A stretch of 19,957 nt of DNA from CAZVWV01 sp964631745. GTDB taxonomy: Bacteria > Bdellovibrionota_C > UBA2361 > JBGSMV01. Both the position numbers and the translations under genes were made by a program. Under the pieces are notes generated by a model. The model was not told where the DNA came from. It was given only the letters and a program-made list of their open reading frames with translations, and made no database searches. Below are positions 1 through 7,771 of the stretch, in pieces. The stretch spans positions 1 through 19,957 of the forward strand of contig CAZVWV010000066.1 of NCBI GenBank assembly GCA_964631745.1, read 5' to 3'. Every line of letters begins with the position of its first letter. Position 1 is the stretch's first letter.

Positions 1-95
1 TAGGCCGATAGGCAGCACTAGGCGCGAGCAGGTGGTGGCTTCGCCCTCAACTGTAGTGCCACTATAACCATCGGCGGACGAGTCGTCCGCGCTAC
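1..95 (+). repeat. Dispersed hairpin repeat, copy A (left contig end)
   Basis: The first 64 bases recur at the right end of the window (19894-19957) with 3 mismatches. Bases 31-95 align along their length with 12368-12433. The 3' part folds into a perfect hairpin, GCGGACG-AGT-CGTCCGC (74-90), and an upstream GTGGC/GCCAC pair can form a second stem. The copy ends 6 bases from the stop codon of the minus-strand glycosyltransferase at 102, so its hairpin may also help end that operon's transcript, although no long T-run follows it. The repeat family is unknown to me. Confidence 0.8.
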
Positions 96-101
96 GTAAT
101 A

Positions 102-2066
102 TCACTCAAAAAACTGCAGCTCCGCGATAGACCAATCAAAAATCGAATGGCTCCCGGTCTCGCGTAAAATTACCTGCTTTACTAAGACTGGGCTAAAGTA
201 AAATGATACTTTGGGATCCGAGTTAATATGATATCTAATTGCTTCGTATTTATCGGGGTTAAAGAGCGGACGACGCTCGCCATTTGCCAATATCAGATCG
301 ATCTGAAGTCCGCGCGGGTAATCTTGCATCCAGTTCCCGAGCGCATAAGTTAAACTTCTCAGTCTACGCGCCTCCCGGAAACTGACCCGGAATTCCATAT
401 CAGATGTTTGAGGGTGCGCGCTGCCCCAGCGTGTCTTTAGATCTCCATCCAGGGCCGCAGGAGCGCTCTTCAAATTGTAATTTGACTCCGGCTCTTGTGC
501 CGAACTTGGTATTAGCTTCAGATCTTGCTCCTTGGGGGTCAAATTATAAAGCACCAGATATCCGGAGAGGATCTTGCGCTCGTAAGAATAGCCTAGCTCC
601 TTTAGCGCGCTCTCAATTAAGGCTGATTGGCTCGGCACTAACACTAAGGGGATATCCCCGGCGTAGTTCTGTCCCGCGTCGATGTATTCATCAATACGGT
701 GCTGATACGGCTCTTTGGTAACTAAAAACCGCACCCTTTCCGCGGTCTCGAAGGCTAGGCGGTAACCGATCCAGTAGTTGGTGTAGACAAACGGATAACC
801 CCTTTCTATGAGCCAATTCTGAAGTGCGCTCTGGTCCATAGAAACGCGCTCGCCCTTAAAGACAAGCGGTTCTCCTGGGATAGCGCGCCCGCCGTAATAA
901 AAGGATGACAAATTAATAAATAAAATGGCCGGGACACATACGGCCCCAAGCCAAGGCAGTCTTTCTCTTAACTCCGAAATTGCGTATCCCGTTAGAGCAA
1001 AAAGCCCCACGTAAGCGGGCAGCAGATATCTCGGGGCCTGCACTAGATACCCAAACGAGCTAAGAACGAATACCGAAATGGCTGCAACGATTAGTAAGGC
1101 GAAGATCTCAAGCGGCTTATCGCGCTCGATCTTTAAAATCAGAAGGTTCACTAATTTACCGGCCCTAAGAACCAGATACGTGACTACCAAAATTATATAA
1201 ATGCTCCAAACCAGCACGCTTGCGTATGGGAAGATATCTTTCTCTTGCCAGAAGCGCTTGGCACCAAGCAAGATCGGGAGGGCCTGCCTGAAAACTCCTG
1301 AGAGATGCTGTAGCACCCCCTCCGACTCTGAGGCTCGCAGCATTCCAAATGACTCGAAGTTATTCTGAAGGTTATAGATCCAAAACGGGAGCCCACCCAT
1401 CAAAAAGGCCACCATAAAAAGTAGTGCGGCGGCAAAAATTTCGCGCACGCTCACCCGTGGAAGGCGCAGCGCTTTGGCTAATAGAGAGTACCCGGCGGGC
1501 AGAATGAAATACACGATCTGATTGTTAGTCCACCACCCAAAGCCAAGCACGGCCCCAAGTGCCACTAGGGGCCAATCAATTAGCCTTTTGGAGCGTATCA
1601 CTTTGGCAAGCAATATGAAGCTGAGCGCGCCCAGAACTAAGATCTCGATAAAACCACCGCGGGCTCTTAGCCCCCACTCAAGCAGAGCAGAGGGCGGCAA
1701 GGCTGCAAACATGGCTGCCACTAAACTGGCGTAATGATCGGCGCTGACTTTCAAAGTCATATAAAATATGAGGACTATAAGCAGCATTGAAAAGAAAAAG
1801 GGCACGCATTTCAGCACCACACTGGAGATGCCAAAACATTTAAACGCCAAAGCGGCCACGATAGCCTCGAAGCTCCCCATATAGGGCTGCCCGTAATAAA
1901 AAGTTGGAATGCCCTTCCCGTCCAAAATATGTTTGGCCATGAGCCCTACAATGGCCTCATCAGAATCAATCACGAAATTAGACGAATACAGATAATCGAG
2001 CCGGTAAAAAAAACCCAGCAGTAAGATAACAATCAGAGTTGGAAGCCAGATAACCTTTCGTGTCAT
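102..2066 (-). CDS. GT-C family membrane glycosyltransferase (GT39/ArnT-like) with C-terminal discoidin-like domain
   Basis: A 654-residue polytopic membrane protein. The first helix (about residues 6-22) is followed by a DSDEA motif (34-38), the acidic motif of the first large periplasmic loop in GT-C glycosyltransferases, then by YYGQPYMGSFE (57-67). Around ten more hydrophobic segments run to about residue 400. Enzymes of this fold move sugars from polyprenyl-phosphate donors to lipid, glycan or protein acceptors on the periplasmic side. After about residue 530 a soluble part begins with LDGDLKTRWG (539-548), the calling card of F5/8 type C (discoidin) beta-sandwich domains, which often bind carbohydrate. 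It is the last gene of the polysaccharide operon, starting 5 bases after the upstream GT4 stop. Donor and acceptor cannot be told from sequence. Confidence 0.82.
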   Translation of the reverse strand: MTRKVIWLPTLIVILLLGFFYRLDYLYSSNFVIDSDEAIVGLMAKHILDGKGIPTFYYGQPYMGSFEAIVAALAFKCFGISSVVLKCVPFFFSMLLIVLIFYMTLKVSADHYASLVAAMFAALPPSALLEWGLRARGGFIEILVLGALSFILLAKVIRSKRLIDWPLVALGAVLGFGWWTNNQIVYFILPAGYSLLAKALRLPRVSVREIFAAALLFMVAFLMGGLPFWIYNLQNNFESFGMLRASESEGVLQHLSGVFRQALPILLGAKRFWQEKDIFPYASVLVWSIYIILVVTYLVLRAGKLVNLLILKIERDKPLEIFALLIVAAISVFVLSSFGYLVQAPRYLLPAYVGLFALTGYAISELRERLPWLGAVCVPAILFINLSSFYYGGRAIPGEPLVFKGERVSMDQSALQNWLIERGYPFVYTNYWIGYRLAFETAERVRFLVTKEPYQHRIDEYIDAGQNYAGDIPLVLVPSQSALIESALKELGYSYERKILSGYLVLYNLTPKEQDLKLIPSSAQEPESNYNLKSAPAALDGDLKTRWGSAHPQTSDMEFRVSFREARRLRSLTYALGNWMQDYPRGLQIDLILANGERRPLFNPDKYEAIRYHINSDPKVSFYFSPVLVKQVILRETGSHSIFDWSIAELQFFE

Positions 2067-2071
2067 CGCAG

Positions 2072-3250
2072 TTAAGACCTAAATTCCTGATAGCTCGCCA
2101 GAGTAGCCTCCCCAGTTTTGTCCCAGGTGAATTTGCTGGCTTGTTCCTTTCCTTTGCCTCTCAATGTTGCCGCCAGATTCGGATCGTTGAGGATGGCTTC
2201 TGCCGCTTCAGCCATTGCACCGGCATCTGTGGGGTCAAAAAGCATGGCGGCACTCTCTAATACCTCGGGCATACAAGAGGTGTTCGAACTCACCACCGGA
2301 ATCCCGGAGGCCATTGCCTCAAGCGGGGGCAGGCCAAACCCCTCGTACAAACTGGGGTACAAAAACAGATCGCTGCCGGCATAAATTTCTAACAAGCGCT
2401 GATCATCCACAAACCCAGGCATTATTATATCGTTTTGTAGTCCTAATCTGGAAATGGCACTGACAAGGTTCGGGTATTGCCGGTCCTGGGCGATTCTTCC
2501 GACCATAAGTAACTTAGCCGCGCTCTTGCCGACCGACCTGCGTCTATCATTTAACCGATGCACCACTTGCAGTAAGACCTCAACATTTTTTCGCTGATCG
2601 ATACCGCCCACATACAGCACCAAGGGCGCTTGATCCTCAATGCCTAGCCCTCGCTTCAATTCCAGTTTAGCCTCGGGAACGATCTCTGCCGTAAAAAACT
2701 TCTGCTCTACCCCCAGATGAGTTACCCGTATACGTTCGGGCGGCACCCCCAGCAAACGCTCCACGTCACGAGCGGTATTATGACTTATTGCAAGCACCAG
2801 AGCGGCGTTCTTTATGGCGCGAATCTCAAGCCACCTGGCGAAATGGAATCTCAAACTCGGCTGCGCGGCTTTATACATATCAGCCAGCACTAAAGGGATT
2901 AAATCCAGGACTGTCACGATATATTTTTTAGGGTTCCAAGCGGGTGCATCCATGTGGGCCGGGAAGTGTACGACGTCGCATTTTTGTGTAAGCCCAGTCG
3001 CCAATCGAAAAGGGTAAAAGCACTGCTGACTCAAGGTTCTGCGGCCAAGCGGTAAGCTTTCAATCAGATTTCCGGCAAACCCACCGCGCACTAGGTCCAC
3101 TTGATTAAAGTTAAAAACGGTAGTGTCGGCGGGCGAGCAGCGTGCGAAGTACCCGCACAGCTCGCGCACATACCTTCCGATTCCACGCGTGGCGTGTTCC
3201 TTGAAATCTGGCAACAAGGCGCTGGCATCTAAAGCAACTGAGAGTGACAT
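2072..3250 (-). CDS. GT4 family glycosyltransferase
   Basis: A 392-residue cytoplasmic GT-B fold enzyme of family GT4. The N-terminal domain has RGIGRYVREL (22-31), typical of GT4 mannosyl- or rhamnosyltransferases acting on polysaccharides. The C-terminal domain has the phosphate-binding segment LYVGGIDQRKN (212-222) and the E-x7-E motif EGFGLPPLE (303-311), which holds the nucleotide-sugar ribose and phosphates. It probably adds one sugar to a lipid-linked glycan on the inner face of the membrane. It is preceded 35 bases upstream by another GT4 gene and followed 5 bases later by the GT-C gene, all co-directional. The ATG start is supported by the protein beginning directly with the first beta strand; no Shine-Dalgarno is visible. 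Sugar specificity is unknown. Confidence 0.9.
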   Translation of the reverse strand: MSLSVALDASALLPDFKEHATRGIGRYVRELCGYFARCSPADTTVFNFNQVDLVRGGFAGNLIESLPLGRRTLSQQCFYPFRLATGLTQKCDVVHFPAHMDAPAWNPKKYIVTVLDLIPLVLADMYKAAQPSLRFHFARWLEIRAIKNAALVLAISHNTARDVERLLGVPPERIRVTHLGVEQKFFTAEIVPEAKLELKRGLGIEDQAPLVLYVGGIDQRKNVEVLLQVVHRLNDRRRSVGKSAAKLLMVGRIAQDRQYPNLVSAISRLGLQNDIIMPGFVDDQRLLEIYAGSDLFLYPSLYEGFGLPPLEAMASGIPVVSSNTSCMPEVLESAAMLFDPTDAGAMAEAAEAILNDPNLAATLRGKGKEQASKFTWDKTGEATLASYQEFRS

Positions 3251-3285
3251 TGGTATTTCAACATTGACAATTCAGTATAGTTTCC

Positions 3286-4374
3286 CTACTGCCCCATGGC
3301 AGCTTTTGAGGCAGCGGGTTTAAGCAATAACTCCCGAGCTAATTTGGCAAAGTTTTCATAGGAGAGCTCAGCCACTCGCTGTTTCCCTGCAGCGATCAGC
3401 TCACTTCGCAGCGAGGAATCAAGGCAGACTCGCTTAACCAGCTCAGCCACCTGTATATGTTCCTTGTTGTGAACCAACACTCCCGCGCCGCCTACGGTAT
3501 CAGGCAGAGCCGACGAAGCGTAAGCCACTACAGGCAAGCCAAACTCCATCGCCTCAACTACTGGGCAACAAAAACCCTCATGCTCGCTCATGCAAAGATA
3601 TATGGACGCCGAAAGATACAGCGCCTTAATCTCTTGATCAGCCATTCGCCCGGTGAATTCAACCACCTCCATCAGATCAAGTTCCCGCACCAAACGCTTG
3701 AGAGAGAAAGAATACAGCTCCGTGTCGATGTCGTGACCCACCAACCAGAGCTTGCAGGGCAACTCCAGGTACTTGTGCAAAAAATATGTGATCTTGATTA
3801 GGTCTTCGATACATTTATTGGGCGCGACGCGGCCGACATGCAAGAGATGCTTCCTACTATCTGCCTTAAGCAGATTTAAAATCCCGGAGTTGGGTTCCAG
3901 GCCCCAGCGCTTGGGATCGACCGGCAACGGCAAAACCTCAGAGTGAAAACCGAGCGCGCCCAACTCTGAGGCGTTATACTTTGAGTCAGAGATCAACAGA
4001 TCGCTGATTTTGCAAAGCTCCGGAAGCTCTTTAAGTCCCTGCTCGATGTCTCTCGTAATTCTGGGATTAATTCCGGCAAACCACTTGGCCGGGGTTAAAT
4101 TGTGATACACCAGAATTCGGTGGGCACAATTTAGATCTGTATACCTCTGATTAAGAGGCGATCCTAAGGAGTAGTGTAATATTACAGTGCCCTTAAATTC
4201 TGTGGGAAAATGTGAAATATCTCTGGCTGCTGATTTGTAGCGCGGGTCTATGTTTAGCGCAAAGATCTCAGAGTTAGAGCCCGCGGCTCTTAAGACATCC
4301 TGTAAAGCAAAGACCTCCCCTGAAATCGCATCGCCAAAAGTAAGCGTGTGTACTAACTGATGAATCTCTTCCAT
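3286..4374 (-). CDS. GT4 family glycosyltransferase
   Basis: A 362-residue GT-B fold glycosyltransferase. Landmarks are the start of the C-terminal domain, LLHVGRVAPNKC (177-188), where R and K normally contact the donor diphosphate, and the E-x7-E motif EGFCCPVVE (266-274), followed by the FGLPVVAY strand. Two consecutive cysteines replace the usual residues inside the E-x7-E motif. It begins 2 bases after the stop of the ABC permease gene, so translation is likely coupled. It should act in the cytoplasm on the same lipid-linked glycan as its GT4 neighbour, with which it shares fold but little obvious sequence outside the motifs. Acceptor and donor are not predictable. Confidence 0.88.
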   Translation of the reverse strand: MEEIHQLVHTLTFGDAISGEVFALQDVLRAAGSNSEIFALNIDPRYKSAARDISHFPTEFKGTVILHYSLGSPLNQRYTDLNCAHRILVYHNLTPAKWFAGINPRITRDIEQGLKELPELCKISDLLISDSKYNASELGALGFHSEVLPLPVDPKRWGLEPNSGILNLLKADSRKHLLHVGRVAPNKCIEDLIKITYFLHKYLELPCKLWLVGHDIDTELYSFSLKRLVRELDLMEVVEFTGRMADQEIKALYLSASIYLCMSEHEGFCCPVVEAMEFGLPVVAYASSALPDTVGGAGVLVHNKEHIQVAELVKRVCLDSSLRSELIAAGKQRVAELSYENFAKLARELLLKPAASKAAMGQ

Positions 4375-4376
4375 GG

Positions 4377-5168
4377 CTATAACAACTCAGCAAAGCTCTC
4401 GCGGTAATAGTTATAAACATAGTTTCCAAGCAATAGTGCCAGCCCAGAAAACGCGAAGAGGTAAATAACACTATGAGTTTCCGGCATAACGCCGTCAAGA
4501 ATGACCTTTTGATAAAACTGAGTAATAAGAGCCACGGGGTTTAGCTCCATGGTGAACTTAAAGCGCGCCGGCACGACTGTGCTGGGATACACTATGGGAC
4601 AGAGAAAAAATAGAAAGGTGAGCAGGTTTAGAACTATGTGCTGCGTGTCTCTGAAGTGCACGTTCAAAGCAGAGAGCGCCAGTGAGAGTCCGAACATGAA
4701 TATCAGTTGGAGAAGAAGCAAAATCGGAACAAAGACCAAGCTAGCGTGAAAGCTAATCCCCGCCAGATACATAAATACGAAAAGTAACGGCAACGACAGA
4801 ACGAAATTGAACATGGCGGTCAGAGTTGCCACCGCCGGTAAGATATGCGCGGGGAACATCGATTTTGTAATCAGGTGTCCGGATGAGACGATTGAACTCA
4901 CTCCCTCGCTCAGCCCACTTGAAAAACAGATCCAAGGTAATAGTCCGCAAAAGAGAAAGATTACATAGTTGTCGACCTGGCTAAAGCGGATGTAGTACTT
5001 AAACACCAGGGTATATACCAGCATCAAGCAGAGCGGATTTAGAAATGACCACAAAAATCCCAAGATTGATCCGCGATAGCGCATGGCTAAGTGCCTGAGT
5101 GTCAGTGCCCATACTAAGCTTCTGTAGCGGTAAAGATCTTTTATGTTCGGAAGTATTCCGCCTTTCAT
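4377..5168 (-). CDS. wzm: ABC-2 type polysaccharide export permease (Wzm-like)
   Basis: A 263-residue membrane protein of the ABC-2 superfamily, Wzm/TagG/KpsM branch. The N-terminal amphipathic stretch with YRSLVWALTLRHLAMRYRGS (about 15-34), followed by LGFLWSFLNPL, is the typical interface region. About six transmembrane helices follow, and a conserved FFLCPIVYP-like segment precedes the last periplasmic part. With the Wzt ATPase encoded 16 bases upstream it would form the exporter that moves undecaprenyl-linked O-antigen-like glycan across the inner membrane. Length is normal for the family. The gene lies between the ATPase and the GT4 genes with gaps of 16 and 2 bases. Confidence 0.92.
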   Translation of the reverse strand: MKGGILPNIKDLYRYRSLVWALTLRHLAMRYRGSILGFLWSFLNPLCLMLVYTLVFKYYIRFSQVDNYVIFLFCGLLPWICFSSGLSEGVSSIVSSGHLITKSMFPAHILPAVATLTAMFNFVLSLPLLFVFMYLAGISFHASLVFVPILLLLQLIFMFGLSLALSALNVHFRDTQHIVLNLLTFLFFLCPIVYPSTVVPARFKFTMELNPVALITQFYQKVILDGVMPETHSVIYLFAFSGLALLLGNYVYNYYRESFAELL

Positions 5169-5184
5169 ACGCTCTTAAGTAATC

Positions 5185-6510
5185 TTACGCTTCCCGAATA
5201 AACTGCCAAGTATGTACAGGTTCAAACACCCCAACCTGAGGCGAATTCGAACGCACCTTAAAATTTACGGCTCCCTTATGGTAATCAAAAGGATATCCGT
5301 CTTCTCTATGCACTGCGATGTCCAATGAGTATTGGCCCTCCAATAGCCCCAAACGCTCAATACTATACAGTATAGTTCCACGTTGCCCAAGCACAGGTTG
5401 TGGCACCCTTTCTATCTGAGTATTACTGCCGTGTACCACTAGTCCGTCGATACGATTAATTCCGATGCCAAAGACAAAATCATTAACAGCCTGGCGCACT
5501 GAATATTTAATCTCAAGCACTACTTTACTTTGCGGATTAAAGACCAGATGCTCGTCTCCATTTTCGTCACGCATTGAAACTGAGGTTATCTCGATCTCAC
5601 GACTCCCCCAACGTTGCTTCTGGTTTGGATCCTTGGAAGCGCCGGGATCCGAAGCAAGCTCCGTTTTTTCGGCGGCGCGATCTTGCATCAATTCAAGATC
5701 CTCGCCTTTCTCTATGAACTGTAAGTAATGATCGATCACGCGACGCGGCTCGCCACGATCTCGCACTTTTCCGGACTCAAGCCAAAGCACCTCATCGCAC
5801 CAGCGTTCCACAGCCTCAAGATCGTGCGTCACTAACAAAAGGGTCTTCCCTGCCCTTCGCAATGCCGCGATCTTATCCTTGCATTTTGCGACAAAGGCGG
5901 CGTCACCGACTGCCAGGACTTCATCCACTAAGAGCACGTCCGGGTCGGTGTGCACAGCCAAACTAAAACCGAGCCGCATAAACATGCCGGACGAATAGGT
6001 GCGCACAGGATCGTCAATCACCTCTGAAAGCTCAGCGAAATCCACGATCTCGTCAAAGCGCTCCTCAATCTCCTTTTTTGAAAGACCATGCAACACGCCG
6101 CCAAGCTGCAGGTTTTCTCTTCCCGTAAAATCCGGGTGGAACCCGGCGCCCAACTCGATCAAGGCCGCCACACGTCCTTTAACCGTAACGCTGCCTGAGT
6201 CCGGGGTGTAAATACCGCTAATTAACTTTAGGAGCGTAGACTTACCGGTGCCGTTTTTGCCGATAATTCCAACTGAGGCCCCGCGCGGTATGCGCAGCGT
6301 AATGTCGTTGATGGCTCGGGTTACACGGCGCTCCTTCGCTTCTCTCTTGAAGAGCCACGCCAAAAAAAAACTTTTAAAGGTAGTGTAGCCCTGCTTAGTT
6401 AGAGTCTGCCGCTTAAACTGTTTTGAAAGGTTGACGATATCGAGCGCATACTCAACTTCCTTTGGCTGAGAGGACCTACCTTCAAAAGTATCTTCAAGTG
6501 CAAATGCCAC
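5185..6510 (-). CDS. wzt: ABC polysaccharide exporter ATPase with C-terminal glycan-binding domain (Wzt-like)
   Basis: A 441-residue protein from the chosen GTG start. The nucleotide-binding domain has Walker A GKNGTGKST (84-92), signature YSSGM (172-176), Walker B with DVLLVDE (191-197) and the switch histidine in LLVTHD (about 229). After a charged linker (about 275-300) comes a beta-rich domain (about 305-441) resembling the Wzt C-terminal domain, which in studied O-antigen systems recognises the modified non-reducing end of the finished chain. An upstream TTG (6522) keeps the frame open, but a GGAG Shine-Dalgarno lies 6 bases before the GTG at 6510, so I prefer GTG. The gene follows hpt by 17 bases and precedes wzm. 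It energises polysaccharide export at the inner membrane. Confidence 0.9.
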   Translation of the reverse strand: MAFALEDTFEGRSSQPKEVEYALDIVNLSKQFKRQTLTKQGYTTFKSFFLAWLFKREAKERRVTRAINDITLRIPRGASVGIIGKNGTGKSTLLKLISGIYTPDSGSVTVKGRVAALIELGAGFHPDFTGRENLQLGGVLHGLSKKEIEERFDEIVDFAELSEVIDDPVRTYSSGMFMRLGFSLAVHTDPDVLLVDEVLAVGDAAFVAKCKDKIAALRRAGKTLLLVTHDLEAVERWCDEVLWLESGKVRDRGEPRRVIDHYLQFIEKGEDLELMQDRAAEKTELASDPGASKDPNQKQRWGSREIEITSVSMRDENGDEHLVFNPQSKVVLEIKYSVRQAVNDFVFGIGINRIDGLVVHGSNTQIERVPQPVLGQRGTILYSIERLGLLEGQYSLDIAVHREDGYPFDYHKGAVNFKVRSNSPQVGVFEPVHTWQFIREA

Positions 6511-6516
6511 CGCCCG

Positions 6517-6520
6517 CTCC
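6517..6520 (-). promoter_or_regulatory. Shine-Dalgarno site for wzt
   Basis: GGAG on the minus strand, 6 bases before GTG at 6510 and overlapping the alternative TTG start at 6522. It is one of the few clear ribosome-binding sites in the window and decides the wzt start. Confidence 0.55.
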
Positions 6521-6527
6521 AAATTAA

Positions 6528-7103
6528 TTATGAGGGGTTTACGATATAAATATCGGGTAAGTTTCTGAAACGCTCTCTATCATCCATGCCGTACCCTATG
6601 AACCATTCAGGCCCCTTATAACGCAGCGCTACCCAACTCGGTTCAAAACTTGGGCGGTCTAATTCCCGTTTAATCAAAACGGTCGAGCGCACTTCGCGCG
6701 CACCCTTTTCTTGTAGGGAATGACAAAGCGCCTCCAACGTCTTTCCGGAGTCGCAGATGTCGTCCACCACCAACACAGACCTTCCCTTGACTTCGGCATC
6801 TTCGATGCTGATGGAGATCTGCGCTTTAGGGACGGCATTCATATTAGCTTCGTAGCCCCAAGTGCGTATGGGAGCCACTTCAAGCGAACAGGAGATATGT
6901 CGCACAACATCTGCAAAAAAGAAGAGTCCTCCGCGCAGTATCGGCAACCCCAAAACATCTTTTCCGGTCTCGGCCCGCACCGTGTTGGCCCAAGGTGAAA
7001 TTTCACGCCCCACGCGCCGCGTGGCCTCGGCGATCTCTTGGGCTCTATATTTTAATTTAAACGAATCTGGTATAATCGTGAGGTTCTCTTCTCTGGTGCT
7101 CAT
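6528..7103 (-). CDS. hpt: Hypoxanthine/guanine phosphoribosyltransferase
   Basis: A 191-residue type I phosphoribosyltransferase. The PRPP-binding loop is VLVVDDICDSGKTL (110-123), preceded by the RGGLFFFADVV segment (57-67) that binds pyrophosphate. The C-terminal IGYGMDDRERFRNLP (169-183) matches the purine-binding end of bacterial Hpt proteins. It would convert hypoxanthine and/or guanine plus PRPP to IMP or GMP in the cytosol. ATG start at 7103; no clear Shine-Dalgarno. It is the first gene of the polysaccharide operon by position, with wzt only 17 bases downstream, an unusual pairing of purine salvage with glycan export. The MITE-like element begins 40 bases upstream, so the hpt promoter must lie in or next to it. 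Confidence 0.88.
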   Translation of the reverse strand: MSTREENLTIIPDSFKLKYRAQEIAEATRRVGREISPWANTVRAETGKDVLGLPILRGGLFFFADVVRHISCSLEVAPIRTWGYEANMNAVPKAQISISIEDAEVKGRSVLVVDDICDSGKTLEALCHSLQEKGAREVRSTVLIKRELDRPSFEPSWVALRYKGPEWFIGYGMDDRERFRNLPDIYIVNPS

Positions 7104-7143
7104 TTTTATTTGATATTATGCTAATTAAAACTTTACAAGAGCT

Positions 7144-7356
7144 GTAACTGTTCACGGGGGGCAAAAAAGAACGCAAGGCACTAATAGATCTGTACAGCCC
7201 CTATTAAGGGGCCGATTTGTACTCAAATCGGGGGTGGAAAAAACTAACCGTTCAGAAAAACAGTAAACCCGATTAGGGTTTTCCATCTGAAGCGGCAGAA
7301 TTACCGCGTTGAAACTAACTGATCTCACCCCATTTTACCCCCCCCTGAACGGTTAC
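7144..7356. mobile_element. MITE-like element with IS66-type ends
   Basis: The ends are imperfect inverted repeats. The left end reads GTAACTGTTCACGGGGGG (7144-7161) and the right end, read inward, GTAACCGTTCAGGGGGGG, with a shared AAAA slightly further in. The flanking 8-mers are CAAGAGCT (7136-7143) and CAAGCACT (7357-7364), identical at 6 of 8 positions, consistent with an aged 8-bp target duplication. From family knowledge, IS66 elements begin GTAA and make 8-bp duplications. No transposase is encoded, so this would be a non-autonomous derivative. Internal hairpins are CCCCT-ATTA-AGGGG (7198-7211), CCGATTTG-TACT-CAAATCGG (7212-7231), a stem from GGTGGAAAA to TTTTCCATC with a second CTAA/TTAG step, and GCGG/CCGC. 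A structured RNA is the main alternative. Confidence 0.55.
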
Positions 7357-7363
7357 CAAGCAC

Positions 7364-7369
7364 TATCAT
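7364..7369 (+). promoter_or_regulatory. Possible -10 element for the lipoprotein gene
   Basis: TATCAT, 12 bases before the ATG at 7382, would give a very short leader. No good -35 hexamer is seen at the expected distance, which would fall inside the right end of the MITE-like element. Tentative. Confidence 0.25.
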
Positions 7370-7381
7370 AAGCGACTTAAA

Positions 7382-7771
7382 ATGGCAAAAACACTCCAAA
7401 TTTTTAAGGCAGTCCTGCTTCTGACCTTGATCGTGAATTTGACAAATATTCTAGGCGGCTGTGACTCCGACCCCTCCAAGTCCATTTCAAAATTTATAGA
7501 TCAGGCTTCAAGTAAGGTTAGCCAGGTAGCGCCAGACCCTGGCAAGGTCAGTGAATTAACCCAGGACGAGATCTCAAAGCTTTTTACCTTTGAATACAAG
7601 GTAGTGGAGCTCGATGCAGCTCTTAGTTCTAAAGAACTCGAGCTAAAGCTTAGCGAGCTTGGGAAAGAGATGTGGGAATGCTTCTCTGTCGCACCTGTCG
7701 ATTCGACCCTTAAAGTGTTTTGTAAGCGGCGCCCGAAAACTTATCTACGGTACATTCCAAGATGGTTTTAA
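7382..7771 (+). CDS. Small lipoprotein with DUF4177-like domain
   Basis: A 129-residue protein. Residues 1-26 are a lipoprotein signal ending in the lipobox LGGC with Cys27 as lipidation site. The next residue is Asp (CDSD); in enterobacteria Asp at +2 keeps a lipoprotein in the inner membrane, though that rule may not hold here. A polar linker (about 28-65) leads to FEYKVVELD (70-78) and LSELGKEMWECFSV (90-103), the pattern of DUF4177-type small domains (Y-E-Y-K-V-V, then L-x-x-x-G-x-x-G-W). Two cysteines (100, 114) could pair. Its last 10 bases overlap the start of the M48 protease gene, so the two are almost certainly co-translated. Function unknown; a partner or substrate role for the protease is an inference from the overlap. 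Confidence 0.75.
   Translation: MAKTLQIFKAVLLLTLIVNLTNILGGCDSDPSKSISKFIDQASSKVSQVAPDPGKVSELTQDEISKLFTFEYKVVELDAALSSKELELKLSELGKEMWECFSVAPVDSTLKVFCKRRPKTYLRYIPRWF

Noticed and set aside
404..721. 105-aa plus-strand reading frame
   Set aside because: Antisense to the GT-C glycosyltransferase, whose motifs and membrane segments are clear.
5185..6522. TTG start at 6522 for wzt
   Set aside because: The only good Shine-Dalgarno, GGAG at 6517-6520, overlaps this codon and is correctly spaced for GTG at 6510.
7144..7356. 6S RNA, RNase P RNA or tmRNA
   Set aside because: Length would suit 6S, but the fold is several hairpins in series rather than one long stem with a central bubble. The conserved cores of RNase P RNA and tmRNA are absent.
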